From positions 1,560,001 through 1,624,000 of the forward strand of contig CP114483.1 in the NCBI GenBank assembly GCA_027186245.1: DNA of 64,000 nucleotides. The letters are read 5' to 3'. This document shows positions 46,147 to 61,576 of this stretch, piece after piece. Below the pieces are notes generated by a model, which saw only the letters and a list, made by a program, of their open reading frames with translations, was not told the DNA's origin and did no database searches. A program made the translations under genes and the position numbers. The stretch is from Coriaria nepalensis. Its lineage: Eukaryota; Streptophyta; Magnoliopsida; Cucurbitales; Coriariaceae. Each line of letters begins with the position of its first letter. Positions within the stretch are counted from its first letter, which is position 1.

Positions 46147-46944
46147 ATGGCTACTCACCCCAACAATAATGTAGGAGGAGGAGAAGGAGAAGAAAATGAT
46201 TCAGATCTACTCCGCCTTTCTCTTTCAACTGGACCTCAATCAAGAAATGCATTCTTTAACTCATCGGCGGAGATCACAGTGAGTGAGCAAATGGTGTTGG
46301 CTCCCTCTCCGTTCGATTATGAACAATTTCAGTCGCCGATGGTGATTCCAGAACCTCCGGCGGTGGTGGCACCGCTGCCGGAGATGGTTGAAGGAGCTTC
46401 GCATCGCCCGACGAAGAGAATCCGGCGATATCCGACCCAAACTTTCCAACAAGGAAAGTCAGCATTCAGACCTGAACCGTATCCATGGGCGACGAATCGG
46501 CGTGCGAGGATTCACTCTCTCGATACTCTGTTATCAAACGGCGTACACGTGATCAGTGCGAAAGTGGAGTGCAAGCGCTGCGAGAGGGAATTCGAGATCG
46601 AGTACAATTTGAAGGAAAAGTTCAATGAAGTAAGGTTGTTAGTGATTAAGAATATGCACACCATGCACCATCGCGCGCCGGCGGTTTGGACGAATCCAGT
46701 TCTGCCGGACTGTAAATTCTGTAAACAAGAGAACTGCGTGAAGCCGATAGTTACGAAGAAGAGATCGATCAACTGGCTGTTTTTGCTTCTAGGGCAAATG
46801 ATCGGAGTCTGCAAGCTTTCTCAACTAAAGTACTTTTGCGAGCATACGGAGATTCATCGAACTGGAGCGAAAGATCGATTGCTCTTCTCTACTTATTTGG
46901 AGCTCTGTAGACAGTTAGTTCCAAAGGGACCTCTCCATCTTTGA
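46147..46944 (+). CDS. Plant DUF7086-type protein of unknown function
   Basis: Single exon. I choose the ATG at 46147 (MATHPNNNVGGGEGEENDSD, 265 residues); an upstream in-frame Met at 46012 would add 45 residues that look like translated 5'UTR. The N-terminal half is disordered and starts with an EAR-like DLLRLSLST (LxLxL core), which in plants can recruit TOPLESS corepressors (inference). A nuclear-type basic patch TKRIRRYP follows. The conserved C-terminal domain begins PYPWATNRRARIHSLDTLL and includes paired cysteines (VECKRCEREF; DCKFCKQENC) and WLFLLLGQMIGVCKLSQLKY, likely a zinc-coordinating fold. This matches the DUF7086 family as I recall it. No biochemical role is known to me. Confidence 0.8.
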   Translation: MATHPNNNVGGGEGEENDSDLLRLSLSTGPQSRNAFFNSSAEITVSEQMVLAPSPFDYEQFQSPMVIPEPPAVVAPLPEMVEGASHRPTKRIRRYPTQTFQQGKSAFRPEPYPWATNRRARIHSLDTLLSNGVHVISAKVECKRCEREFEIEYNLKEKFNEVRLLVIKNMHTMHHRAPAVWTNPVLPDCKFCKQENCVKPIVTKKRSINWLFLLLGQMIGVCKLSQLKYFCEHTEIHRTGAKDRLLFSTYLELCRQLVPKGPLHL

Positions 46945-47482
46945 AAAGTACCCTCTTTTTTTTGTGTGTGCGCGCATTTTATTTGATTTTCTAGTCTGAT
47001 TCTATTCGGGATCGCAAGATATTGCACTTTCTTGTTGATCAAGGTATCTCTGCACAGGTTTATGACCTTTTTTCTTTTTCAACATACTGGTAAGGATATG
47101 GATTTTGTTCTTGAAAGCATTATTGACAATTTGGGTTCAGATTGAGCAGGACTATCTGAATCTTTTTCCTTCTTCCTATTTGTGTTTTCGGACCAGAGTG
47201 TGCTATTGGTCCCGCTACGATCTGTTGGGGGCTGTTTTTGTTGGGTCACTTTCTCGCCAAAACTCATATAACGACACGTCGACTGTTCAAAACTCTTATA
47301 ACGACATGTCGACCTGAATTCTTCGCGTTTCCGCGCTAGGAACGACTATGCTGTTTTTCGTTACGCTTCAAGAAACATGAACATTATTACCACATAGACA
47401 TATTATATATATATATAATTAACTGGATCGCTAATCAGTTTTGAGTTCATAATAATCTGGATGAAACTACACTACATTTCAA
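46945..47482. other. Convergent 3' flanks with a 30-bp duplication
   Basis: Two adjacent copies around aaaactcatataacgacacg and aaaactcttataacgacatg, both ending in gtcgac, lie at 47258-47317. Otherwise this is 3'UTR-type DNA. Confidence 0.5.
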
Positions 47483-50400
47483 CTATACTTCTGCTATGAG
47501 TTCATCTATCAATAGTTTCTCAATGTCCCTACCTATTTGATCAATATCCTCCCCCAAATCCAACCACTTCCATTCCCTTACCAGCACTTTCTCTATACTG
47601 TCTTCAGTCAGTTTCTTTTCTTGCAAAGCTAGCAGCTTATGCAAATCATTATGAAGCTCGTCTTTCCTCCACTTATGACAACCTGTTGTGGGTCCCACCC
47701 ACGGAAGTGGACCGGTGTACTGCTTGTATAGCTCGAGGATTCCAGAATTTATCCGGTCAAACAGAAGCTTTGTTTCGGATCTTGGTTGTGAAATTCCGTC
47801 AGTATGCTTCTCCTCGAGCTCATTGAATATTATGGGATCGATAGGGCACTCTGGAGAGTGCCATGATGATGCGAATGTTTCTGGGTCCGTAGCCTGCAAA
47901 CCCGAGTAAGATAAGACATCGAGTATGTAAGAAAACTCCCTGCTCGCTTCAGGTTTACTGTGGAGTTGCTTTTTATTTGAAAAGTTGACAGATTCTTCAA
48001 CGAGATCTTCATCGCTAGATACTAACATGGGTCCCTCATCATAAATTTCTGACTCTGATTTGAGTAGCCAAAGCTGCATCCTAAGCCCTGTTGTTGAATC
48101 AGACTTTATTAAAAGTGGCAGGAAAGGCATTACAAAAGCAAATAAATAAAATTTGAAAATCTGGTTTTGAGGTCAGCGTATGTATCAAAACAAATAAGTA
48201 GAGTAGAGAAGATTTACCGTTGAGGTCAGCATTGAGGCTCTCAAAGCATTCAGTGCGAGACGAGAGGTTATCCATGAAAGGTGGTTCAAGGACTGAAACT
48301 GGACTTGGCTGATCAGCCTCCTTAGAGCTTGAGGGGGATTCAAGTCTAGCTATGGCGTCATGCAAGGTAATTGAACGGTCCTGATATGGCAAACCAGAAG
48401 ATTCCTAGAATAGAATAAAATTATGAGAAATGGGAAAAAAATTGTTACGGAACAATAATACTAGGCAGAAAAATTATGATTAACTTGTGCTAAAAAGCAA
48501 ACCTCTGGCGTTGATGTATCTTGGCCTCCATAACAAGAATCACCTCTTGCCGACACGGGAATTGATACTTCTGGAGTTTCAACATTGACAATACGTGGGC
48601 ATCCCTCATCTATCATAATATTCTTCTCAAATGTGTAATCTTGTGAATAATCAGTCTTGCCTTGATTCTGGTTAACAGGGTTTTCCATTGTACTATTTCT
48701 TTCCCTGAACTTGCAGTGAGAAGAATAAGACTTCTTATTACTGGATCCTAAGTTTTTCTGTGATAAATTTTCTCGCTGATCAACTTTAACTTTCCCAGCT
48801 GAAATTTTTTCCCGCTTCAAGACATATTTTGGTATCCGATAGCTGTCAGTGTGAAGACTACCTGTTACCTGCCTTGTCTCTGAACTTCCGTAGGAACTCA
48901 ATGAAGCAGAAGGGGACTTCGATAATTTCCCCATAAATTCATTCCTCCACCCGTCTCTACTGCTTATGCCCAAAGGTTCAACCAACTCAACAGGTTCATA
49001 ATCATTAGACAATTTTTCCACAAATCTATCATCTCCAATCCTTAAATCCAGACGTGCAGGTATAGCTTCCTTTTCGGGTTGAGAAAGCATCTCACCAAGT
49101 GTGCTGCTCTTTCTAACTGGCCCCATATCTTGAGATTCATGAGTCAAATGCCACCTCTCTGAGAGTCTCTTCTTGGCTTCCCTAGTCACAGATGATTCTT
49201 TAGAGCGAGATGATGAAGAGCATTTATCCCTATTTGCCGGTTCACGAGCAGAAATTTCAGAAGAACATGTATCCACAGCATATCCGTGAAACGGAACAGG
49301 TGAAAGATTTGTTGAACCATTATTAAAGCTGTGTCTCATTTGTCTAGTGATCTCTTTGGCAATTTCTCTAGATTGCCTGGACTTATGCCTTGAAAGTCCC
49401 ACATAGTCAGGAAAATTTTTCTTTTGCCATAATCCGGCCTCAATTTCTCTGTGATCTCCAACATCTGAATGAAAAGCTGGTGAAGAACATTGTGGGTAAA
49501 TAGAACCAGTAGAATTCTGTGCTTTCCCAACATTTGGTTTCAAAACAATAATTCTTGTAGGCTGATCGGCCAATTTATCTTTTCCATGTAATTGAGATTT
49601 TGAAATCTTAAAAGAACTGCGGTGTGGATTATTGCTGTCAGAGTGGTTTGAAAAAGCATCAGAATGATTTCGAGGAGATTTACTGTAGTTCTTCCTTGGG
49701 GTTCCTCGCTCTGAATTCCAGCCAAAGTACTGGTTGTCATACTTTTGGCAGCCAGATGATTTCGTAGCTTCCAAGTTACCAGAATTAGAGTGAGAAAGTG
49801 GACTTTGCAAATTCAACAGATGCTCTGTAAACAATGAATCCGGCTGCTGAAGAAGTTCCAGCAGAAGATCCTTGTTGGAACTTAGTACCTCAAGTGCATC
49901 GTGAAATTCCTTCGAGTTCTGTAACTTCTCAAGAGTTGATAGGCGTTTAGCATCTATGAACTTTTGACGAATTAACTCCATCTCAATTTCAGTAAGCTTC
50001 AACCTCGCAGTCCCTTGGGGGGAGCAATTGCTACTCTTCATCTTCAACGTTTCCGTAACCTCAAAGACATCTTTAAACTCTTGCTGGTACTTTGAGCGTC
50101 TTCTAGACGATTGGCCATCACAAAACATACCGTTCTTATGAGCCCTCTCTCCTGATGTAGTTCTCTTTGAGGAGTTTTCTGACTGCCATTTCCGTTGTTT
50201 AGATGTAGTCTGGTGAGGTGGGAGCACATCAAGACCCATCAATCTAGCAACAACATTGGGTGATCTCCTATTGGATTCACTCTCTCTCGTCATCTCTTCT
50301 GCTAATAAACTTTTAATAGGATTTCCAAAAGCATGCCTAGAAGATCTCGACCCCAATTCAAGTGGTATCTACAAAGAAAATTTTATTTAATACGATAGTT

Positions 50401-51465
50401 TGATATTCACCCTTTTTTCTTCCAAATGTGTATTACAAGTTACATATAGAAACTAAAATAAAATCAGAGATAAAATCAAACAGGGAAAAATAAAGCCCAT
50501 ATGATAAATTTAACGCACCGGATCTTCATTAGTACTATCACTACTGCACGAGCTAGAATCAGAGGCTAATTTGGGTAAGCTTCTATGCTTTTCAACGTGC
50601 CTGTTCCCTGGAAATCATCCCTAGACGATATTAGAAAGGCAACCCAAAGCAACGATTGAAAAAAATATCACAGAGAATGAAAAACAGAAGCTGGAGCAAA
50701 TCTAATTTCTTCAAAACAGAGTGAAACTCTAATCATTTAATCATAAATTAAAATTTGGTTTATCTGTGGAAGAGCACTCTGTGATAGAATCATTGCTACT
50801 GCTGCGAGCAGAAAGTAAAGCAAAACTTGAGCTGAAATAGGAATTGTAGCAAAAAGTAAAGTAAAGCAAATTGGTCCAATGGAAACTTTAATGACAAAAG
50901 GAAACTAAAGTTGGTATTCTTTGATCAATCGACACAAAATTCAAAGGAGAGGGCCAATATATATGTAAGAGAAACCACTTTTAGGAGCACTTCATATCAC
51001 ACTGATGTAAAAACAAACAATGAACATTGGAGGGAAATCAAATCATCTTCATACCACTACGGCAAAAGACTAAAGCAATTTCCAAACTCACTTTAACAAA
51101 AGCATACTTAGCTAGTACAGTAAAGATTGAAGACATTACAAGCAGGAAAAATCAAAATAACAATAATCATAAGCTTAGTTTCCATCCGCTTGCAGAATAA
51201 ATGGTTGAAGAACAAGTAAATGCATAAAACGCTTCGCCTCGGGAAGCAAACAACATGAATTTCACGAAAATCTACCTTTGATTTGGCTGGTTTTACCAGC
51301 CTGAAACAAAAGCCTCTATAATCTATCATTTCTAAAAACGAAAAATAATAAGAGAGAGAAACTCGTACCTCCACGGAGAATTCGTTCCGTCGAGAAAAAA
51401 CTTTGGCCGGACTTCTGATCAGCAATGCCTGTAATCTTGGACCTCTTCTGCCGAATCTTCTCCAT
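47483..51465 (-). CDS. TRM/LONGIFOLIA-family protein (DUF3741 and DUF4378)
   Basis: Five coding exons: 51465-51369, 50607-50519, 50368-48503, 48404-48218 and 48087-47483, joining in phase to 947 residues. The start MEKIRQKRSKITGIADQKSG is encoded by a small first exon. Exon 3 holds the DUF3741 motif VVARLMGLDVLPP (about residue 97) within a long Ser/Arg-rich disordered region, typical of TON1-recruiting-motif proteins. The last exon carries DUF4378: EFSYILDVLSYSGLQATDPE to LGEDIDQIGRDIEKLLIDEL at the very end. TRM proteins bring TON1, PP2A and katanin-related partners to microtubules to set division plane and cell shape. Which TRM subgroup is uncertain; the N-terminus suggests the TRM19/20-like set by recall. 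Intron 1 is about 760 bp. A CT/GA-rich tract at 51760-51790 probably lies in the 5'UTR or promoter. Confidence 0.92.
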
Positions 51466-53109
51466 CCTTACTCATTACATATATATTTCACATAAAGAAA
51501 GAGAAAGATCAAAGAAAGAAACTCCAAAAATATAAGAAACGTAGATCGAGATACTTCCAGCAAAGCACTCGAGAAGAAAACAAAATCCAGAAGATCACGA
51601 GCTAGAAATGCAAAGATTTCCAGCTTACAGTTCACATAATGTTCAAAACAGAAGATCTACGAGACTTCAGAGCAACAAAGTAGAAACTGAGAAGGAAAAG
51701 GAAAAGAGAAGGAAAACGGCGAGTCCGTTAGAACTGTCGGACGGAGTGGTGGGTAGGACTGCAGCGGAGAGAGAGAGAGAGAGAGAAGGAGAGAAAAGTG
51801 TGAAATTATTTGAACTTTCAAAATAGCAAACCATACCTTACATAGACTACCCAATCCCGTGTGGTGGCGGGAGCAGTGAGGTGTGTAGGCTAGACGACCT
51901 AAACTCGACGTGTCGGTATCCCAATGGTTACAAGAGAAGTCACCGTCGTAATTGGCGCTGATAAAGGTAAAAAGGGGTAAGTAAATTTCAGATGAGTTTA
52001 CTTCTCAAGTTTGTCCCAAGCCAAAACGGAAATTTTGGGAAATAGTTGAGAAGTCGTTGTCCAGTCACTGTTTTGACCGGCAGTAACTTATGCGATGGTT
52101 TGATTAACAATCTTTAATCCATTTGTTTAGTATAATTAGGTTGGAAGAGTATGCTTAACGCCAATAATCATTAACCTATGCCTCAAGACATGGTTGTTGT
52201 ATTATATGGATCTTGTCTCTTTGATACGTTGGTGAGTTTGACAAAAGAATCTTGGATTTTTTTAGCACTGATGATATTGTCTACGTTTTTTTCTTGACAC
52301 TAATCTCAAGTGTAAGAAAAAATATTTTTTCGGTGCCATTTTATTTTCTTCAAAAGGTCAGATTTATTTAATTAATTCTATTCTAATCCCCTTTAGAGCA
52401 ATATTTTTATGTGATTGACAGTCTTCTACTTGCAATGTCTTGTTCTTTGCACGCACAACTACGAAGAAATTGGTCGAATTGACCCGGGTTTTATGTTAAT
52501 AAGGCTAAAATGTATAAAATATACAAGTAATATTTATTTTCTGTTTGAATTGTGCTATATCATCTCAAATAACGACATTCGGAGTTCTAATATCGGGAAT
52601 ATGTATTTCCTAATTAAAAGGTTAATTCAGGCAAAACTTTAGATTCATTATTAGATCTCGTATTTTTCATTCTTGTGCTCTAATCATTATTAATATATAA
52701 ATTGTTGAAGATGTAGAGTGTTTTTAACTTTGGAGAGCTACTCAATTTCTTCAATACATATAAATTTGGGGTGACTCGGTAATGTAATTTGCTTCTCATT
52801 CTTTTAAAGACATAATGATTCACAACTCGATCATTATTACTAAAAGTTAGCTAGGTCATCATTGAATTGGCAGTCCTTTTTATAGAAGATGTATCTCTTC
52901 GTAATTTGTAAACTTATTTGACTTTTTTTTCTGAGTTCGATTGCATGACTTTAGATATATCTATCTAATGAGGGGATGTGGGCCGGTCTGTTCCTAACTC
53001 ATGAAATATGATCTCTCTTATTTTATCTAATAGTAAGCAAACTAAGATTTTTCACATCGCTACAACTTCTTATTTTACGATTGCTTTCTCATTTTAAAAA
53101 AATTGATGA
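51466..53109. other. TRM-gene promoter and AT-rich intergenic DNA
   Basis: A (GA)n run at about 51767-51787 lies in the leader region of the TRM gene. From 52080 on the DNA is AT-rich with no recognised gene. Confidence 0.5.
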
Positions 53110-56420
<3,311 letters not shown>

Positions 56421-57609
56421 ATCATGGCGTTGTGAAAGGCCGTAATTTATGTCTTTTTTTTTTTTTTTTTTTAATTAATTAGAAAAAATAGATTAATAAA
56501 CACGGGAACATATGCCAAGGCAAGTTGTGATTTCAGGCATTAGAAATTAAATAAATAAATTAGGCAAGAAAAAGCATAGCTTATAACCCAAATATTCCGC
56601 TTTATGTCACGTAGGCAGGAAACATAGCGTACAAGCCTTACAAATTATTTGAAATCACAGGATTCCTTTTTTATATCAAGAGATTGAACGCATATTATAT
56701 AGTATGTGACACAACAACGAATATGATTTTAATACATTAAATTAAAAATAATATTTATAATTAAAATAATCAATTTCTCTTTTATATTTTCTCTGGCTCC
56801 TCCTGACTAACTAAGCACCGTCCAAGTTTGACAAATTATGATTTTCCACCACAATCACCATCATATCATGTACAAAGTCACATAAGTCAAGATCCGTGCT
56901 GTGAAGGGACATCATCACTACAGAGATGAAGAAGATTCTGTCGGATCAAACATAAATAAGGCCCACTTGTAATAGAAAAATGTTGGGCTTTTGAGATAAA
57001 ATAAGTAATCAAAAAGCCCAACGAGCATGCTTCATTTAGTGAAGAACTAGAGGCCCAATGAACACACTATAACTGTAGAACACGACAGATGTAGATACTC
57101 GCTGTCAGATGGACCAAACCCCAAGCTTTAAAAGAGTACAATGGTGACGCCACGCCCCCTTAAACGGGGCCCACACAATTCACAAAAAACCTTCTTTACC
57201 TGTGTGTACTTTGTAGCTTATTCATCGCTTTGCTTTTGGATTAAAAGATGGTGCCAAAATTATATGAATTCCTATTTCCAAGCGAAAAAAAAAAACAAAA
57301 ACAAAAACAAAAACAAAAATTTACTAAAATCCAACCGCAAGTAAATTAATTAACTAATTAAGTATGAAAATATTAAAGAAAAGATATGAAAATATTTTCC
57401 CTTTTATTTTATTTTTTTCTCTTTCAATTTACTTTAAAATCTTTAAATATTATTTTTTGTATTCAAAAATTAATTTCTTAAATAAATTAATAATATTAAA
57501 ATTACTTCTAAACTAACTACTTCTTAAAATATAATAAAGAATTATAAATTAATTAATTAATTTATCTACTAATTATATATAATTAAGATTTTTTATAACG
57601 ACACGCTGG
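56421..57609. other. AT-rich intergenic DNA
   Basis: A poly-T run at 56454-56472 and AT-rich DNA throughout. An (AAAAAC)n-like run lies at 57285-57319. No gene was recognised. Confidence 0.5.
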
Positions 57610-60345
57610 TTGTTCGCTGAGGCTACTCGCCCTTTGCTATTTATCAAGGACCTCAATGACATCATTGATTCGTCTGAGAAGAAGGGAGGAACATCAGTGA
57701 CCTCAAGCTTGAGGTATGGGGATTCAACAGTTTATGTACGATCCTTGTTTGGTTGATCTTGATTTTCAAGGATATAAATACACTTGGAAGAAGAGGTGTC
57801 GAGGCAGTGTCGAAGTAGAAGAAAGATTGGATTGCGCGGTGGGGGCCTCGATTAATTGGGTTAGTTTCTTTACTAATGTCGTAGTACAACATATCCATTC
57901 GGTTGATTCATACTATTTACCTTGTATCCTTTCTACTCATATCAATACATCTGTTGGCCCCAAACCCTTTAAATTTAAATCTTTTTGGGTTGATGAGGAG
58001 TGTAAGAAAATTATCCAAATTGTTTTGGGGGAAGACAGAGAGGAGGGGATCCATTGCCTATTAAAGTATGTAGGAAGCTCAAATATTTGAAGGGGGTTTT
58101 GCGACGTTGGAATAAGGATAAGTTTGGGAATATGGGTTATTACATGGAGTTGATCTTGCTGACAACTGTGCAGAGTTGGAAAGTCACTGGCGGGATGAAT
58201 TTTCCAAATGCCGTAACTTGGAAGAAGAATTATGGAGGCAGAAATCACGTGAACTCTGGCTCGCCATTTGAAGATCTGTACAAATCATGTAATCCTGAAG
58301 TTCTTCCATCCCTTTGGCACCTGTTTGAAGTACAAATGGATGATCAAATGAATAGTGATTTCACTGATATCCCAACTACGGATGAAATACGTACGGTCGT
58401 TATGAACATGGGAAGTCATAAAGCGTCGGTGCCTGATGGCTTCACTGCTCTCTGTTCTATCAAAAATTTTGGGACGACATTGGCCATGGAGTTATTTGTG
58501 TAGTCCAGAATTTCTTCAGAACGGGTAAGATTTTAAAAGAAATAACTACACTTTTATTACACTAATTCCAAAAGTCCAAGGACCTCAATCTGTTAAAGAC
58601 TACAGACCCATAAGTCTATGTAATGTCTTGTACAAAATTATTGCGCAAATCCTGGCGGACAGACTCAAAGGAGTAATAAGGACTGTAATATGTCACTACC
58701 AAGCTGTATTTTTCCCTGAGAGAGTTAAACAGGATAATCTACTACTGTCCAATGAGATCTCTCATGTAATCGAATCTAAGAGGAGGGGAAGGGGCTTAAT
58801 GGCAGTTTAAATGGATGTTGAAAAGGCCTATGATAAATTAGAATGGTCATTTCTGTTTACCATTTTCAAATGCTCGGGATTCTCAGATCATGCAGTTAAT
58901 CTCATCAAACAATGTGTGGAAACTGTCAAATTTTCTATCCTTCTAAGTGGCTCTCCCGTTGGCTACATTACACCCTCCAGAGGTATTCGTCAAGGCGACC
59001 CACTATCTCGTTTTTTATTTATTCTTGGGGCAGAAACTATTTCACGGCGTATTAAAAGAGCCGAATGGTGTGGGTTAGTTCAAGGAATTATAGTACATAG
59101 TTACGGTCGACCCATTTCCCATTTACTTTTTGCTAATGATGTCATCCTTTTTGCTAAAGCTTCCAATAACAAATGCTTGTGGAATAAAATTGTGCTTGGA
59201 TACCTATGCAAAGTGGTCTGGACAGCATTTCAATGTCTTCAAATCTGCCATTTTTTCCCGCCGTAACACTATGGCAGATATGAAAAGAAGCATACAAGCT
59301 ATCCTGCAGTTCTACCAACAGCCCAACCAAACCAGGTATCTAGGAGTTCCAATTATTTGGAATACAAGAACCATGAAGTGATGGTTTAATGAAATTTTAG
59401 AAAGAGTTAAAGGAAGGTAGAGGCATGGAAAATGAAGACGGATATCGAAGGCAGCTCGGCTGACTTTAATCAAAGCAGTGGCAGCATCCCTTCCTACTTA
59501 CGGTGATGTTACAAGGGAATGCAAAGTCAAAGCTGGGGGCTTCAGCAACTTCAGGGGATAGAAAATTCATCTCATTGGGAGCTTTTAAAAATAGATTGGG
59601 AAAAGCTTTGGAAGATTCGAGTACGGGATCGGTTAAAACTATTTTTATGGCAATTAGCTACTCAAGCTTTACTCGCTAAACAAAACGGAGACTCAAGCTT
59701 AGTGAAGATGATCAAAATTTCCCTTTATGCAATCAGCATGTGGAAACATTAGTTCATCTCTTTTTACTATGTCCAGTGACTAAAGGGTGTTGGTGGAGTG
59801 GTGAGTGGCCTTTCAGATTAGAAGTTTTTGGCTCCAATTCCATGGTCAAAATGGATCAAGATCATCCTTTATCCGGGTAAACTTGTAACACAAGCAAATG
59901 AAGATGAATAGAGAAGCTAATGTGGCAAGATCATCCCATCCGGAAGTTCTTGAAGGGGAGACACTTGCCTTGCGGTGACCTATGCCAAAGAATTAGCTTT
60001 TGATAAGACTTTTCCGGAAGGGAATTATTGTCTAGTCATTGAAGCCATCAATAATCATAAGGATATGGCGCGATAGGAAGTTGCAAGTTTACTGAAAAAA
60101 ATTTGTATTACCCTTGGCAAGTGTGTGGAGTGGAAAGCTTCTCATGTTCTTAAAGAAGCTAAAGAATTTGTTCATGTGATTGCAACCTGGGCAGGTCATG
60201 TTCCTTCAAATGAGTTAGTTACCTTATATGTGTTGTAATTTGGAGGAAAATATGTTGTAATTTCTATTCTCCTCTTATCTGTATCTAAACTTTACCTTTC
60301 CTTTTTTTTAAGGGTCTGATCCAAAAATAAAAATAAAAATAAAAA
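57610..60345 (+). mobile_element. 5'-truncated, mutated LINE (L1-type non-LTR retrotransposon)
   Basis: It begins inside the endonuclease C-terminus (DLDFQGYKYTWKKR, then ERLDCAV near 57830). The reverse transcriptase follows across frame breaks: TLIPKVQGPQSVKDYRPISL near 58551, LYKIIAQILADRLKGVI, a TAA before MDVEKAYDKLEWSFLFTIF at 58811, GIRQGDPLSRFLFIL at 58984 and the catalytic box as FANDVILF, where FADD is usual. A zf-RVT-like segment (WEKLWKIRVRDRLKLFLWQL) is at 59597 and an RNase-H-like end near 59900-60240. It ends in (AAAAT)n at 60324-60346. Truncation, stops and the Asp-to-Asn change show it is dead. Confidence 0.9.
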
Positions 60346-60627
60346 TATTAATTAATTAATTAATATATAATAGCATAGTGATGAATAATTTTACATGCTT
60401 GCACGGGACGATCAGAACAGTGTGATGTGTCCCCGTCGACACGTGCCAAATAGTTCCCGCCTCATGCAAACGAGCACTAAGCTAGCTTTCAGTGCCACGC
60501 ACGCACGTTAAATTATAATAATTTAGAAATATAACGATCACGCTTCCCAACTCTAAGCGACTAATAGTAATACCAGCAGATGCGACGTCGCATTCGTTTG
60601 GGTTTTTTTATTTATTTTTAATATCGA
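60346..60627. other. Short spacer
   Basis: 3' flank of the small minus-strand gene. An attaattaattaat stretch borders the LINE tail. Confidence 0.5.
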
Positions 60628-61204
60628 TTAATTGGAATCTGACTTGGAAGAATCAGAAAGCAATTGACGGATCTTTTGGCTACTTGTCTGAGTTGTCTCC
60701 GTCTCCACCGATTTCTCTTCCCTGCTCTTTGTATACGCGTCAAAGAAATCCTTGTTCACCTTCTCTAGCTCATCCCACACTGTAAACAATTAAATTTACC
60801 GTCTGATCATCAAGTTAAAAGATAAAATATCACAAGCAAGCATGATCGGTTACTGTCTTACTGAACAGCATGCACGTGCACCGCAGAAGAATGTTTCAGG
60901 CTAGCACGCGTGTGCACGTGGGCGCTGTGCAGTAACTGTGCACCGGGCGGCTCCCCGGAGCTGGGTTTGTCTTTTGTTTGACTCACCCGTGGCGGTAATC
61001 ACTGGCTTGATATTTGCATGCTTGGACAGCGCTTCCATGCACTCTTCCTTGCTCATGTTGAATATTATACACTCTTCTATCAAGTGGTGCACCTGCATAT
61101 GTTATAAATTAGCATATAGTTTTCATTACATCAAAAGCTTGAACAGTTAGGAAAATGATCCAAATCATTACCATACGGATATAGGCAGCAGAAGAGTCGG
61201 CCAT
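60628..61204 (-). CDS. Small plant-specific protein, TIGR01589-type domain
   Basis: Three exons, 61204-61172, 61092-60987 and 60779-60628, joining in phase to 96 residues: MADSSAAYIRM, then VHHLIEECIIFNMSKEECME and ALSKHANIKPVITATVWDEL, then EKVNKDFFDAYTKS and a Ser/Thr-rich tail ending SDSSKSDSN. The core (residues about 8-65) matches a plant-only domain of about 57 residues recorded as TIGR01589, present in several short Arabidopsis proteins of unknown function. There is no signal peptide or membrane helix; it is probably an all-helical interaction module (inference). The second intron contains many cacgtg/gtgcac words. The G-box cluster upstream suggests ABA or bZIP control. Confidence 0.9.
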
Positions 61205-61464
61205 GTTTGATTTCAAGTTAGGTAGCCGGAGAAGATGATGATCACTCTAAAAGAGGGAGGGAGGGAGGAAGGAGGAACTGGTCGCCGGCGAGATGACATG
61301 GAGGAGAGGGGAAGGGGTTTGGGTTGAATGTATTTATAAAGGAAAGTGCTTGAACAATCAAACATGAGTAGGTTATGGTAGATACTAGATATAATAATAA
61401 TTAATAGAAAAACAAAATTAAGGGTTGATCTAGCTGATGTCATAGTGCAGTGGGGTCCAAGTAC

Positions 61465-61576
61465 CCACGTGGGAGGGGGGCGACGATTGGCGGGGGAAAG
61501 ATTAGAGTAGATTCCATTAGCAGCCCTTATTTGTCTTACGTGGCCACTGTTCTCACTCTCCACGTGACACGTGGGG
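61465..61576. promoter_or_regulatory. G-box/ABRE cluster upstream of the TIGR01589-type gene
   Basis: Four ACGT-core elements within about 110 bp: CCACGTGG at 61465-61472, TACGTGGC at 61537-61544, and two adjacent CACGTG boxes at 61561-61566 and 61569-61574. They lie 260-370 bp upstream of the start codon at 61204. Such clusters are typical ABA-response (ABF) or light/bHLH targets. Confidence 0.7.

Noticed and set aside
51608..51826. 72-codon plus-strand frame
   Set aside because: Lies across the probable leader and promoter of the minus-strand TRM gene and is driven by a GA repeat.
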